From assembly GCA_947044405.1 (NCBI GenBank), contig CAMRHE010000063.1:3937001-4001000 (forward strand): DNA of 64,000 bases, in the 5' to 3' direction. Below are positions 22,937 through 33,239 of the stretch, piece after piece. This DNA comes from Leptodactylus fallax (Eukaryota > Chordata > Amphibia > Anura > Leptodactylidae). Both the position numbers and the translations under genes were made by a program. The notes beneath the pieces are model-generated. The model worked only from the letters and a program-made list of their open reading frames with translations, was not told the origin of the DNA and searched no databases. Every line of letters begins with the position of its first letter. Within the stretch, counting starts at the first letter, position 1.

Positions 22937-23498
22937 TAGAGATGAGCGAATCGAAGCTAACGAAGTGGAATTCGATCCGAATTTCAGGAAATATTCGATT
23001 TGCATCGAATCTGAATTTCCTCACGCTTCGTGGTAACGATTCGAATTTAGTTCAAAATGGCTGCTGTACATGTTAGGACATGGGGTAAGGAACTGTGGGA
23101 GTGCCGGATCACCCACAATGCCATGCATGCAGCCAATCAGCAGCCAGCTGGCCCTGTGATGTCACATTCCTTTAACCCCTTCGCAGGCGCCCACGGCATG
23201 TTTGACTGCTGCATCCATGGTGTTAAAACCCCCCGATCGGTTATGGAGCAGGGTATTAGCTGTAACTGACACCTAACACCCTGCTTCATAACCGATCAGA
23301 GGTTTAAACACCTTGGATGCAGCGATCAAACATGACCGCGGCATCCAAGGGGTTCCGCCATTTTGCTGCCCACCCCGGCTCTCTGCAGCCAATAAATAGC
23401 TGTTTTTTAACATGATTCGCCACGATTTAATTCAGATCGAATAGAATCATATCAGAAAAGTTGCCGAATCGAATTTTTGAATACTTCGCTCATCTCTA
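22937..23498. mobile_element. Nested hAT-type MITE with perfect 8-bp target duplication
   Basis: Left terminus TAGAGATGAGCGAATCGAA, right terminus TTCGCTCATCTCTA. The flanking octamer CTGAGGAT is identical at 22929-22936 and 23499-23506. The interrupted host sequence rejoins as a self-complementary GATCTATTCTGAGGATAGATC-like palindrome of the TTAA MITE family, so the insertion can be excised on paper without a scar. 562 bp, non-coding; rich in TTCGAA/GAATTCGAT motifs. Confidence 0.85.
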
Positions 23499-23542
23499 CT
23501 GAGGATAGATCATCAATAAAAATGAGGTGGGAAACTCCTTAA

Positions 23543-23795
23543 GGCCAGGGCTGCACGTGGCGTAAATGCCGTGGTGTGGCCACGGTGTAAATACCGCAGA
23601 AAAAATGTAGCCTTTTACAGCTCCTACAAAATGGATGGGATGCTGGCGGCTTCCCTATAGGTATAATAGAAGCAGAAAGTCCACAGAGGAAACCTCTGCA
23701 AATTGTCTGCGAAAAGCGCTGATTCGTTACTGCCGCGGTTTCCCTTCAGCAGTTTTTTTGCTGCGGCCTGCTACGTGGTGCCTTAGTCTTAATAA
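23543..23795. repeat. MITE of the 'AAGGCC...CTACGTGG' family
   Basis: Left side AAGGCCAGGGCTGCACGTGG, right side GCTACGTGGTGCCTTAG, approximate inverted ends. Related right ends occur at about 57240-57300 (GCTACGTGGGACCTTGG) and left ends at 44230-44260 (AAGGCCCCGCGCAGCG). Confidence 0.5.
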
Positions 23796-24458
23796 AGCCC
23801 AAGTGCCACCTTAATTAAATTAATTGCCCCCTCATATTATGCCCCTGATTCCCCCTGATATAAATACTGCATCTCTAATGACCCTTTTATATAAATGATA
23901 CCCCTAATGACCCCTTATATAACCTCCCCTCCTTGTATTCATAATGCCCCCTAATAGCCCTTATATAAATGACCCCCATTACGTTCACAATGACCGGGGG
24001 GGGGGGGGTCATCGTCATAATGCCCCCTAATAAATCCTCCCTTATAATTCTCCCTCCTAATTCCCCCCTTATACTATTAAAACACCCACAACTGCACTAA
24101 AAAAAAAGTATACTCACCTACTTTCAATCCTTTGGTGAATGGAGCCTCCGCCGCCTCCTCTTCTTGGCCCTACGCTCTATGCGCAGGGTACACGCATAGG
24201 ACGTCTGCGTCTCGGCGTAGGCGCGATGCTATGACGTCATCGCGCCGCCAGTGCTGTGTGTCTTGTAAACCGCAGGCATGAAGTGGCTTGAGGTTTATAA
24301 GACAGTTGCAGGATGGGTTTTAACTAGATCGGTGTCTTCAGACATCGATCCAGTTAAAAGTAAAACATGTATTAATGACGGTCCCCGAGGGTGGCCCCAA
24401 AAGAATCAGTGGGCCCGGGGCAGCCGCCCCCTCTGCCTCCCTGCTAGCTACGCCTCTG

Positions 24459-24779
24459 CGTCTAGGGGAGAGTTTTTTAGACATGCTCTGTGCAGGGAGG
24501 GAGTAGATAAGCTGTGATATCATCTATTGTCATTGGTGGATGAAATGATAGGTCAGTGGTGTTATCTTCTTTTGTAATTCTATATGTCTTGTCTGTGATG
24601 TAAATGTAGGGACTGCTGCAAAGAAAACCCCTACAGAATTGGTAAGTGTCAGTTTATTATTATTAGGTTTAGTGGCCAGAATGAAAACTGTAGGAAAAAG
24701 TGCTATTTATTTAAATACAGCTAGTGACATGGAAAAATGAAATAAATAAATATATATGCATAATGACTATTTCCTCTGC
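24459..24779. other. Intergenic, no gene seen
   Basis: AT-rich, with an AAATAAATAAATATATA simple stretch near 24740-24760. Nothing else recognised. Confidence 0.3.
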
Positions 24780-25335
24780 CCGTTTCAGTTTAAAAATGAG
24801 GGACACCCAACGCACCCTATTATAGTCAATGGGTTCCACAGGAAAAATAGTCAAAGGGGTCCCTCCGGTAACGTTCATGTCTGTCTTTTTTTACCGATCC
24901 GTTTTTTTGTTTTTTTTTTTCATTTTTCTGGTCCTAGAAGAAAGGAAAAGAAAGCGCAGATGTGAACACAGCGCAAGAGAAAAGTTCGTCGATCCCACAG
25001 ATTTTAGCCAAGCCGCGTTTGTTGTGTAAAGCCCTCTGTACATAAGCCTATGTTCACAGCGTCCCCGAGTGTCTATCTGGTACACAGCCGGCAGAAATTG
25101 CAGGACAAAAAAGTGTTGGGCCTGATTTTTTTATCCATCAATTTCAATGAAAAAATATGGACACCCAACAGACCCCATTATTTGCGTCCGTTTTTTCACC
25201 GATCTGTTTTCTCATTCTTCTGATCCTCCGATAGACCATAAAAACAGAGAAGAAAGCGCAGACGTGAACGTAACGTAAAAGAAAAGTTGGCAGGTTCCAC
25301 TGATTTTAGCCAAGCTTGCATGTGTAAGGGATAGC
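24780..25335. repeat. Two adjacent copies of the 'GGACACCCAACG' MITE family
   Basis: The segments 24790-25060 and 25125-25335 align to each other: GGACACCCAACGCACCC and GGACACCCAACAGACCC, then GAAAGCGCAGATGTGAAC and GAAAGCGCAGACGTGAAC, then ATTTTAGCCAAGC in both. This is either a local tandem duplication of about 330 bp or two neighbouring insertions. Confidence 0.65.
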
Positions 25336-26339
25336 TGGAAAGAATAGCTATTACATCTTTCAGACATGAGTTACTGAAGGTGTACCTAGGATGTGGGTGA
25401 GCTGAGCATACAGTGTGTATTAGTAATGCGCAGCGCCCCCTACTGATGTAGGGGCACCATCGCAGTGTGAAGTATTTGTTTACAGTTGTTTTCCACGCTT
25501 TGTGTTCCCATCCTATCCTCAGAATTACAGTATCACTGATTTCCTATTGTGCTTATCCCGTCTCTTTTGTTGTAATGTTTTTGTCTGCCGTTAATCACAT
25601 CCATTTATCTTTTTCTTATGTGAAAAACTAGAAAAGTCACATTTTGTCCTTTTCAGCGAGAGAACAAACCGTAAACAATGGATATCTATTAAACCCCCCC
25701 GCCCATGCTAAGCACTAAAGACTGCGAATCCTACAATGGTGCGTGTGGGTGAGTGTCCAGGGGTTACATTACACGTTCGGCTTGATATGCTCGCATTGTC
25801 CTGGGCAGGCTAATGACTGTGTATAATTCCTTTGCAAATGGGACAACATATATAGTAATAGGTATAATGACAGTACTTGACAAAGGGATCTTGAAATGCG
25901 AGGCTTGGCCTTTTTTTAATCTCTTTCATCCATTTTTACTTTGTAGTTTTCGGCATATGGTTGCATAGTATCATTAATTGTAATTCCCAGCGTGCCGTCT
26001 CTTATTCGCAGACTATTAAACCATTCGGTTTGCGAAAGGTTCCGTATTTAACGTTATAATTTTACCTGTCAACAATAGGTTAACTTCACTATGGAAGGGA
26101 GAAATAGCATAATAATGGCATCCCATTGTCCTGTCAGATCTTGCGGTCCTTTTGTTCTTATAATATGGTCGTGCTTGTAGTATTGGAGGAAGTTATGGCT
26201 CAAGAAAAAAATAGATAGGCTTGTTGACTAAAAAAAATAACACGCTCAGATGGAAATATCGGATTGCTGTAAAACTCGGCATGCAGTTATGTTTCAGACA
26301 GATATGTAAATCATTACAGGTCTTGCCACAAGAGGATGT
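25336..26339. other. Intergenic, no gene seen; possible conserved non-coding DNA
   Basis: 25560-25700 and 25980-26200 show none of the window's repeat motifs and are AT-rich with regulatory-looking TAAT and TGACA words. Conservation cannot be judged from one sequence. Confidence 0.25.
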
Positions 26340-26850
26340 AAAAGTGTTCCCCCTTCTGCTCTATATAAAGGCTCTCAGAGGCTACTTTTGGGTAGTGTAC
26401 ATCTTGGTGATAGATCGTTCACTGCTTTATATACCTCAAAGAAATTTTGCCCAGTTGCCAGACTTTGAGAGGGGGTAAATCACTGGATGGTCGTTTCAAC
26501 AAATTGTCCACCATCTAGGCCATTCCGACCTAGCTGTTAGGGCTTGTTGGAAGCAGTGGTTACATGAGGGCAAGCACACATGGTGAACCAGCTCCGGACA
26601 GCCCAGGCCGACCACCAGTTGAGAGGATCATTCGATCCCCAACAAGCACAAGCAGCTCCCACAGCTTCATTGTCCACTATTCAGACATAGATAGTGCCTT
26701 AATTACACACCCTTGTCCCTGCCTGGATCGTTTCCAGGTACTTAGCAGAAGGAAATTTGGTGTCACAGCACCCATTACGTGTCTTCCCACGTGTCAGCCA
26801 AACCACCGTCACCTTCATTTGCAGTGGTGTCATGAATGAGAAATGAGAGG
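26340..26850 (+). pseudogene. Tc1-like transposase relic (N-terminal part)
   Basis: The translation contains PQRNFAQLPDFERG (about 26432-26475) followed by a stop, then with frame breaks HHLGHSDLAVR-like and CWKQWLHEGKH (about 26540-26580), then SGQPRPTTS and, at the end, HRHLHLQWCHE (about 26800-26835). This order (short N-terminus, helix-turn-helix, GRPR-like linker, HRRLRLQWCHE before the first catalytic Asp) is that of Tc1 transposases. At least three stops and shifts; the catalytic domain is absent. The family differs from the copies at 1-1103 and 42816-44171. Confidence 0.6.
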
Positions 26851-28265
26851 TCTCCAGGAGATCACCCCTTATTTCAGTAGCCTCCCAGATGTTCCGGTAG
26901 AGTTGGCAAGTATAAATAAATAGGTAAGAACCGGTTATTTTTTATTTTATTTTTGTTTAATTTCCTACTCATGGTCAATTTTCTTAAAATCCCTTTAATT
27001 CAAGAAAATCCATATTCATATACATATAATATTCTTTGTAGTGTAGACCTTGGGTGAAGACCATCCAACCAGACCACATCTGTGGGCAGAGGTCATGGTG
27101 CTTTCATCAGTCTCTTCATCACTGGTCTCTGCGGTTTTCTAGAAAGAATTTCCTCTTGATACGGAGGAGTTAATAGCAAGTCCTTTCACCGAGATTAATC
27201 TTAATCATGGATAGACAGAATTATTAGCCCTAGTAAATGAGCTAAATTATTCCGAGCTGACAAATTCACTTTAACTTGTTTTACGATACCGTTTACGGGA
27301 CTGAATATTGATCGGTGGTCTTTTGTTTTCCGTACGTTCGCCGTGACATTTAATTATAGTGACATCATTAATCAAACGCATTAAGTAGATGATAAACATA
27401 ACTGTAATACTCTAGGCTAATACACACCCAAGGATACAGCAAGGAACAAACACAAGGTTTTCCTTTATAGCATGACAAATCTTCCATTTCTAGATGTAGA
27501 CAACTCGACTGGTAAAAGGACCCTGTAATACGTTCATGCATAAAAGGTGGAGCAACCCCCAATGCAGTTAGCACCACACTCTTTATAAGAACTGAATCAG
27601 GGGTATATGTAGCAGGGAAGTTGTCTGATGGTGACCGCCAAGGGAGGAATGGTGCAGCAAGAAATAAGCAAGGGTCACTTGTGGCAAAGACAACGGATCA
27701 GCAGAAGACTTTCAGAAGACTCAGAGTTTTGGTGGACTTGGTGTACTTGCTGGTTACACAGAATGGGCACAGTCTTTTCATTTCAGAAAATAAAGTAAAT
27801 GACATTTGGTCTTGATGGTGGTGCTGCTGTATGTTGTAACCGGCAGCGGGTTGTAGAGTACTGTATCACCTATCTGGTTTGGCATTAGGCCACTCCTAAG
27901 GGCATTTTCTAAGTAGCCTCCCGTTTAGCTCCTGTACAGGGATTTGGACTTCACTGCAGGAAGACTACCGGGTGGCTTCCTCTTTGAGTGGTCCAAGTGT
28001 AAGTTACAGCTGGCTAGGAGCCAGAGAGATACCGGCGTGCAGCACCAAAATTGTGGTTAGGCCAGTTAGTCTGTAACAAGTATTAGGTAGCTCAGGATGA
28101 ACAGTCTGGTGCAGAGTCAGGGCGAGATTTGCTGGGGAAAGAGCACAGGTGTGTATTCTGGCTCCTTAAGGGTTCATGGACATGATCGATTCTGAATTCC
28201 GAGTGTCTTCCGAAGGCACCCCAGAGTGGAGAGGGGATACATGTGGTAAGTAGTGCTTCACTTGT
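26851..28265. other. Intergenic, no gene seen
   Basis: 27150-27400 is non-repetitive by eye, with several TAATTA/TTAATC words, and is the sort of sequence that is often conserved non-coding; untested. 27600-28260 is unclassified. Confidence 0.25.
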
Positions 28266-28348
28266 TTTTTCAACACACTCCAGCTTCACTGCGCATATGA
28301 CAGAGGAGCACACCTCAACTTCACTGCACATGCAGTGCCAGGCCCCTG
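28266..28348. repeat. Inverted minisatellite units at the left edge of the 35-bp array
   Basis: About two units of the 35-bp repeat in opposite orientation: CTCCAGCTTCACTGCGCAT and CTCAACTTCACTGCACATG are the reverse complements of the ATGCGCAGTGAAGCTGGAG type. A short spacer (GTGCCAGGCCCCTGAC) then leads into the direct array. Confidence 0.75.
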
Positions 28349-29920
28349 ACACATGTGCAGTGAAGCTGGAGTGTACATCTCTGGCACATGCGCAGTGAAG
28401 CTGGAGTGTACATCTCTGGCACATGCACAGTGAAGCTGGAGTGTACATCTATGACACATGCGCAGTGAAGCTGGAGTGTACATCTCTGGCGCATGCGCAG
28501 TGAAGCTGGAGTGTACATCTATGACACATGCGCAGTGAAGCTGGAGTGTACATCTCTGGCGCATGCGCAGTGAAGCTGGAGTGTACATCTCTGGCACATG
28601 CACAGTGAAGCTGGAGTGTACATCTATGACACATGCGCAGTGAAGCTGGAGTGTACATCTCTGGCGCATGCGCAGTGAAGCTGGAGTGTACATCTCTGGC
28701 ACATGCGCAGTGAAGCTGGAGTGTACATCTATGACACATGCGCAGTGAAGCTGGAGTGTACATCTCTGGCGCATGCGCAGTGAAGCTGGAGTGTACATCT
28801 ATGACACATGCGCAGTGAAGCTGGAGTGTACATCTCTGGCGCATGCGCAGTGAAGCTGGAGTGTACATCTCTGGCACATGCAAAGTGAAGCTGGAGTGTA
28901 CATCTATGACACATGCGCAGTGAAGCTGGAGTGTACATCTCTGGCGCATGCGCAGTGAAGGTGGAGTGTACATCTCTGGTACATGCGCAGTGAAGCTGGA
29001 GTGTACATCTCTGGCACATGCGCAGTCAAGCTGGAGTGTACATCTCTGGCACATGCGCAGTGAAGCTGGAGTGTACATCTCTGGCACATGCGCAGTGAAG
29101 CTGGAGTGTACATCTCTGGCACATGCACAGTGAAGCTGGAGTGTACACCTATGACACATGCGCAGTGAAGCTGGAGTGTACATCTCTGGCACATGCGCAG
29201 TGAAGCTGGAGTGTACATCTCTGGCACATGCGCAGTGAAGCTGGAGTGTACATCTATGACACATGCGCAGTGAAGCTGGAGTGTACATCTCTGGCACATG
29301 CACAGTGAAGCTGGAGTGTACATCTATGACACATGCGCAGTGAAGCTGGAGTGTACATCTCTGGCACATGCGCAGTGAAGCTGGAGTGTACATCTTTGGC
29401 ACATGCACAGTGAAGCTGGAGTGTACATCTCTGGCACATGCGCAGTGAAGCTGGAGTGTACATCTCTGGCACATGCGCAGTGAAGCTGGAGTGTACATCT
29501 CTGACACATGCACAGTGAAGCTGGAGTGTACATCTATGACACATGCGCAGTGAAGCTGGAGTGTACATCTCTGGCGCATGCGCAGTGAAGCTGGAGTGTA
29601 CATCTCTGGCACATGCACAGTGAAGCTGGAGTGTACACCTATGACACATGCGCAGTGAAGCTGGAGTGTACATCTCTGGCGCATGCGCAGTGAAGCTGGA
29701 GTGTACATCTCTGGCGCATGCGCAGTGAAGCTGGAGTGTACATCTCTGGCACATGCGCAGTGAAGCTGGAGTGTACATCTTTGGCACATGCGCAGTGAAG
29801 CTGGAGTGTACATCTCTGGCACATGCGCAGTGAAGCTGGAGTGTACATCTCTGGCGCATGCGCAGTGAAGCTGGAGTGTACATCTCTGGCACATGCGCAG
29901 TGAAGCTGGAGTGTACATCT
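28349..29920 (+). repeat. 35-bp minisatellite, about 45 tandem copies
   Basis: The unit carries CAGTGAAGCTGGAGTGTACA followed by TCTCTGGCACATGCG; spacing is a strict 35 bp throughout. Variants are confined to a few positions: CTCTGG/CTATGA/CTTTGG, CACATG/CGCATG and GCGCAG/GCACAG. About ten units contain GGCGCATGCGCAG. One strand is stop-free in all three phases, because 35 is not a multiple of 3 and three units make a 105-bp, 35-residue cycle. This gives an apparent 493-codon minus-strand frame that should not be read as a gene. Confidence 0.97.
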
Positions 29921-30133
29921 TTAGCTTCACTGAAGAACAGCGCAGGTACTGGAAGTATGAATGAAGAGTTGGGTCATTGGGCTCATCTCTAGGTAAGTTT
30001 AAAGTTTTTTTTTATTTTTAACGCGGCCACAGATTGTGCTATAACATGGCAATCGGGACACTAAATCCCCGTTCCATAAGGACCTGTGGGTGGAATAGCG
30101 TCCTAAATTGCCATGACAGATTCCCTTTAAGAT
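29921..30133 (-). repeat. Right flank of the host element of the 35-bp array
   Basis: CTAGGTAAGTTTAAAG, the T-rich stretch, TTTTTAACGCGGCCACAG, ATAAGGACCTGTGGGTGG and the terminal ATTCCCTTTAA match in order the segment 54792-54903. The terminus, read inward, is TTAAAGGGAATCTGTCA, a TTAA-type MITE end. Confidence 0.75.
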
Positions 30134-31020
30134 GGATGTCTCAGTGGTTAGACCCCAGCCAATCTGGGGCATAAATAATAGGCTCTACTTCCCTAGGTAT
30201 CCAAAGGAGAGGGGCTACATTCATGGTGTAAAGAGCACCTATATTCTGCACAACAAGCAGGAAAAGCAGCTGCAGGGAATTTGTTTTCCTGTGTTTGCTT
30301 ATCCCTATTATTCACACTACTTACACCCACTAGACTGTGTACACATTAGAATCAAACCCCACGGCAACCTGCAGAAAGACGCGCTGCAAAATTTCTCATA
30401 TACTTGTATATTATTTGCCTAAATAGAACTTAGGCCCAATGCACATACCAACACCATGTGCATAGCACCTGTACAGTGGCATACAGCTGGTACCCATATG
30501 GTACCTTAATATAGCCCAGTACAGTAATGCAGTATATGATGGAGAAGGCCAGCAGACAAAAAACGCACTATAAACTCCTATGGGTGGCATATAAAAGTCT
30601 TATATATACTAGGTAAGAGAATAGCCGCATAGACAGGAGGGATAATAGTAAAGCTGCGTAGTCTATTCACACTTACCAGATTTACTGCGGATGACAAATG
30701 AGCATTAGACATCGATGTCGACACCGGAGACCCAGGACCGGAGGAGCGGGCTGGATTTTTATGAAGCTACAAGTGTAACAGCCACATTGATTGGTGCAGG
30801 AGATGACAGGAGGAAAAATATATTAATTCTCTTGACAAAGTGCATTTATCAAAGTCCTTCCTGCAATCTAATGCCAAAATATATTAAATCATAATCTGGC
30901 ATTGCAATGTGTTTTTTTTAGCTTGCGGTACGTGGGCACAAAATATGTGAACTGTCTGTTTCATTTACTAGTCAACAGTTTGAATAGTATGTGTGTACAG
31001 TATATGTATATATATGTGTT
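30134..31020. other. Intergenic with a decayed MITE at about 30430-30610
   Basis: GGCCCAATGCACATACCAAC resembles the 'GGCCNCATGCACA' MITE ends at 4145 and 59711. (TA)n-like sequence near 31000-31020. No gene. Confidence 0.3.
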
Positions 31021-31265
31021 GTAAGAATGAGCAAAACATATTATAATGAGGGTTCATTATGAATTTTCCAAAAATTTCAGGGTTCTCCGCTCATAAATCA
31101 CGTTCCAGACCTCACAGAGGCCCACAGGAAGTGAGTAAATATAACAAAAAGCCATACTCACCTTTCCTGGGCTCTGTTGGCACTTCCCAGGCTGTTCCTG
31201 TCCTCTTCTCGCCTCCTGGATGACGTCAGCAGGAGGCCCAAATGATGTGGAACTTGGTAATGTCA
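31021..31265. repeat. Decayed relative of the 31.66-kb hAT-type MITE
   Basis: Contains ATACTCACCTTTCCTGGGC, GCCTCCTGGATGACGTCAGC and GGAAGTGAGTAAATATAAC in the same order as the intact element 400 bp downstream. Termini are not preserved. Confidence 0.5.
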
Positions 31266-31599
31266 TGACATCAACGTGGCCTTATTTATCCAAATGTATT
31301 TCTCATGCCTTTATCTATCATTACTATTATTACTACTATGTTGGTATTGTGTACTGTTACAAGTGTTGCCTATGAGCCCATGTTATGATCAAGACAAAAC
31401 ATCCAGTGAAAGGGGATCCTGTGGACGTAAACAAGTCATCGTGAAATGGGGTCAATGGAGGATTTTTAGAATCATTCTGATAAAAAGTCAGTGCACGGTA
31501 AAGCAGCCTGCAGCAGAACACAATATGGTTGTCCAACTAACGTCTCAGAATACACAATTCACTGTCCTTAGTATGGATGTATAACACCAGTCTGAGAGT

Positions 31600-32300
31600 C
31601 ATTACTGTTTACCTCATTTGTCATCTCTTCCACCTTGTAGATTGTCAGCTCTTGTGTAGAGATGGGCAAACCACTTCAGCACAAGCTGGGTTCGACTCAA
31701 ATATACCAAATTGCTGTAAAATATTATACTGTGGAGACTCTTCAGATCCCAGAGTATGATAGGTGGAGTCCCAGGGGAGGTGTAAAAATAAAAACATTTA
31801 TACTCACCTTCCCTCAAATTTTTTGGGCCTCCTCACAGCGTCCAGCCCTCTCCTGGTGATGTCATGTGCCTGAGGTCACCGCTGAGGACCGTGATTGGCC
31901 ACAGTGGTAACATAGGCATGATGAGCGTCATGACATTATGCTGCTCGGTGTGCCCATGTCCCGCTGAGGACCAATCACAGATCTCAGGAAGCCACAAGGA
32001 GGCTCAAAAGAGGTGAGAGAAGGTAAGTATAAATGTTTTTCATTTTTTACACCTCCCCTGGGCCTCCCCATATTATCCTCTGAGGTATGAAGAGACCCCA
32101 GAGTATAATATTTCCGGTTCTATCCAAACTTGTTCGACCAAAAATGAATCAGGGACCCGAGCTACCTGAACCCGAAATGAATCTTGGGTGGTTCGCCCAT
32201 CTCTACTCTTGTGTGAATTGGTTTATTACTTTATCTGTATATGACCCTAGTGATTTGTAAAATTTGTCAATATGTTGACGCTATATAAATAAAAATGTAT
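31600..32300 (+). repeat. L2-type LINE 3' tail interrupted by a hAT-type MITE
   Basis: Left part CACCTTGTAGATTGTCAGCT to 31656 and right part from 32206, ending TGACGCTATATAAATAAA, read as one continuous L2/CR1-like 3' end once the insertion is removed. Such tails end in short AT-rich repeats, not a long A tail. Confidence 0.6.
31657..32205. mobile_element. hAT-type MITE with perfect 8-bp target duplication
   Basis: Termini TAGAGATGGGCAAACC and GGTTCGCCCATCTCTA are inverted repeats. The octamer CTCTTGTG is identical at 31649-31656 and 32206-32213. The interior has two oppositely oriented blocks containing CCCAGAGTATGATAGGTGG and its counterpart near 32050-32110, so most of the 549 bp is itself palindromic. 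Non-coding. Confidence 0.85.
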
Positions 32301-32617
32301 TTAGTTATTGTATCACTGGGTAGTGGAGAAACATGGCCTGGTCAGATAGATCCAGATTTCTACAGTGCCATGATGATGGGAGGGTGAGAACTGGCACAAG
32401 CATTGGTGTGGGGAATGTTTTCTTGGCATATCCCGGGTCTTCTGACTCTTGAGGATCCTATGATGAATCGGTGTGATTCTGAAATCAAAAATAGGTCCAA
32501 TGCACTACTAGATGGGTGTCTGTAATAAAGTGGCCTTCTGGTGTGTGTATACTGTATATGATGGTGATCCGGGCCCTCTCATCCAACATCAGTGCCTGAC
32601 CTCACAAATGCTCTGAC
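32301..32617. other. Intergenic, no feature recognised
   Basis: About 320 bp with no repeat motif or frame that I can support. Confidence 0.3.
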
Positions 32618-33239
32618 TTAAAGGGGTTTTCTGGGCAAAAAAACATTTTTCAAAAAAGTTCTTAGTGCTATTAATGGGTTAATAACTGCACCCAAATAGA
32701 AGTGTTTTGAGTGATTCCTGGGTTTCTCTGGGAGCTCCTGGCATCTTCTGCATTTATTTACATGGGTAGCTTCCTGTTCTGTTTTCCTACAACTACCATG
32801 ATGCATTGCACTTCACTCAGAGCTGACTAATACTACCTCCCCCTCTCACTCCCTCCCTGTATCCCTAGCTATCCAGCCCACTACTAGCCCTTCCCAACTA
32901 ACTAACTCTACCCACCCCATCATACTTACCTATCTTCCTGTCTGGACCTTCTGGGCACAGGGCATCACTTCCTTCAGGGGGGGCCGATTCCTCCTCTTCT
33001 TGACGTCTGCCAGCACCTGGATAGAGCCGGAGTGCCAACATGAGATGTAGCTGGCACTCCAGCTCTATTGCGACGGTCTGTTTCCAGAAAAGGGGAAATG
33101 GAATGTCACTGGAAAATATGAAAATGTGCCTGGGGCGGTCTAGGTAAATATAGATTTTTTGTAAACTAAGTTAGAAGGTAGGCGGGGGGAGGGTGTTTAG
33201 CTTATACAAATATAATTTTATCCCAGATAACCCTTTTAA
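32618..33239 (+). mobile_element. TTAA-flanked MITE (Kolobok/piggyBac-like), long family, copy A
   Basis: TTAA at 32618-32621 and 33236-33239; left terminus TTAAAGGGGTTTTCTGGG, right terminus read inward TTAAAAGGGTTATCTGGG. The first 210 bp (TAGTGCTATTAATGGGTTAA, TGTTTTGAGTGATTCCTGGG, CTACAACTACCATGATGC) match in reverse orientation the right part of 39551-40251. 622 bp, no transposase frame. Confidence 0.75.

Larger units (their letters stand above)
22179..24458. mobile_element. hAT-like element with 15-bp perfect terminal repeats, carrying nested insertions
   Basis: Left end CAGAGGCGTAGCTAGGGG, right end (reverse) CAGAGGCGTAGCTAGCAGGG; the first 15 bp are identical. Flanks TTTCTAGG (22171-22178) and CGTCTAGG (24459-24466) match at 6 of 8 positions, consistent with an old 8-bp hAT target duplication. 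Inside are degenerate CCCCTNATATAAATG-type units, a TTAA-family MITE (about 22640-22936 resumed at 23507), a second hAT-type MITE nested in that, and a CGTGG-rich MITE (about 23543-23795). No transposase frame is visible. Confidence 0.6.

Noticed and set aside
28266..29920. A CRISPR array
   Set aside because: The units are contiguous 35-bp copies with no unique spacers, and the genome is eukaryotic.
28286..29930. 493-codon minus-strand frame and several shorter ones with MYTPASLRM-type repeats
   Set aside because: The same peptide cycle of 35 residues arises in every phase from a 35-bp repeat without stops; there is no non-repeat start or domain.
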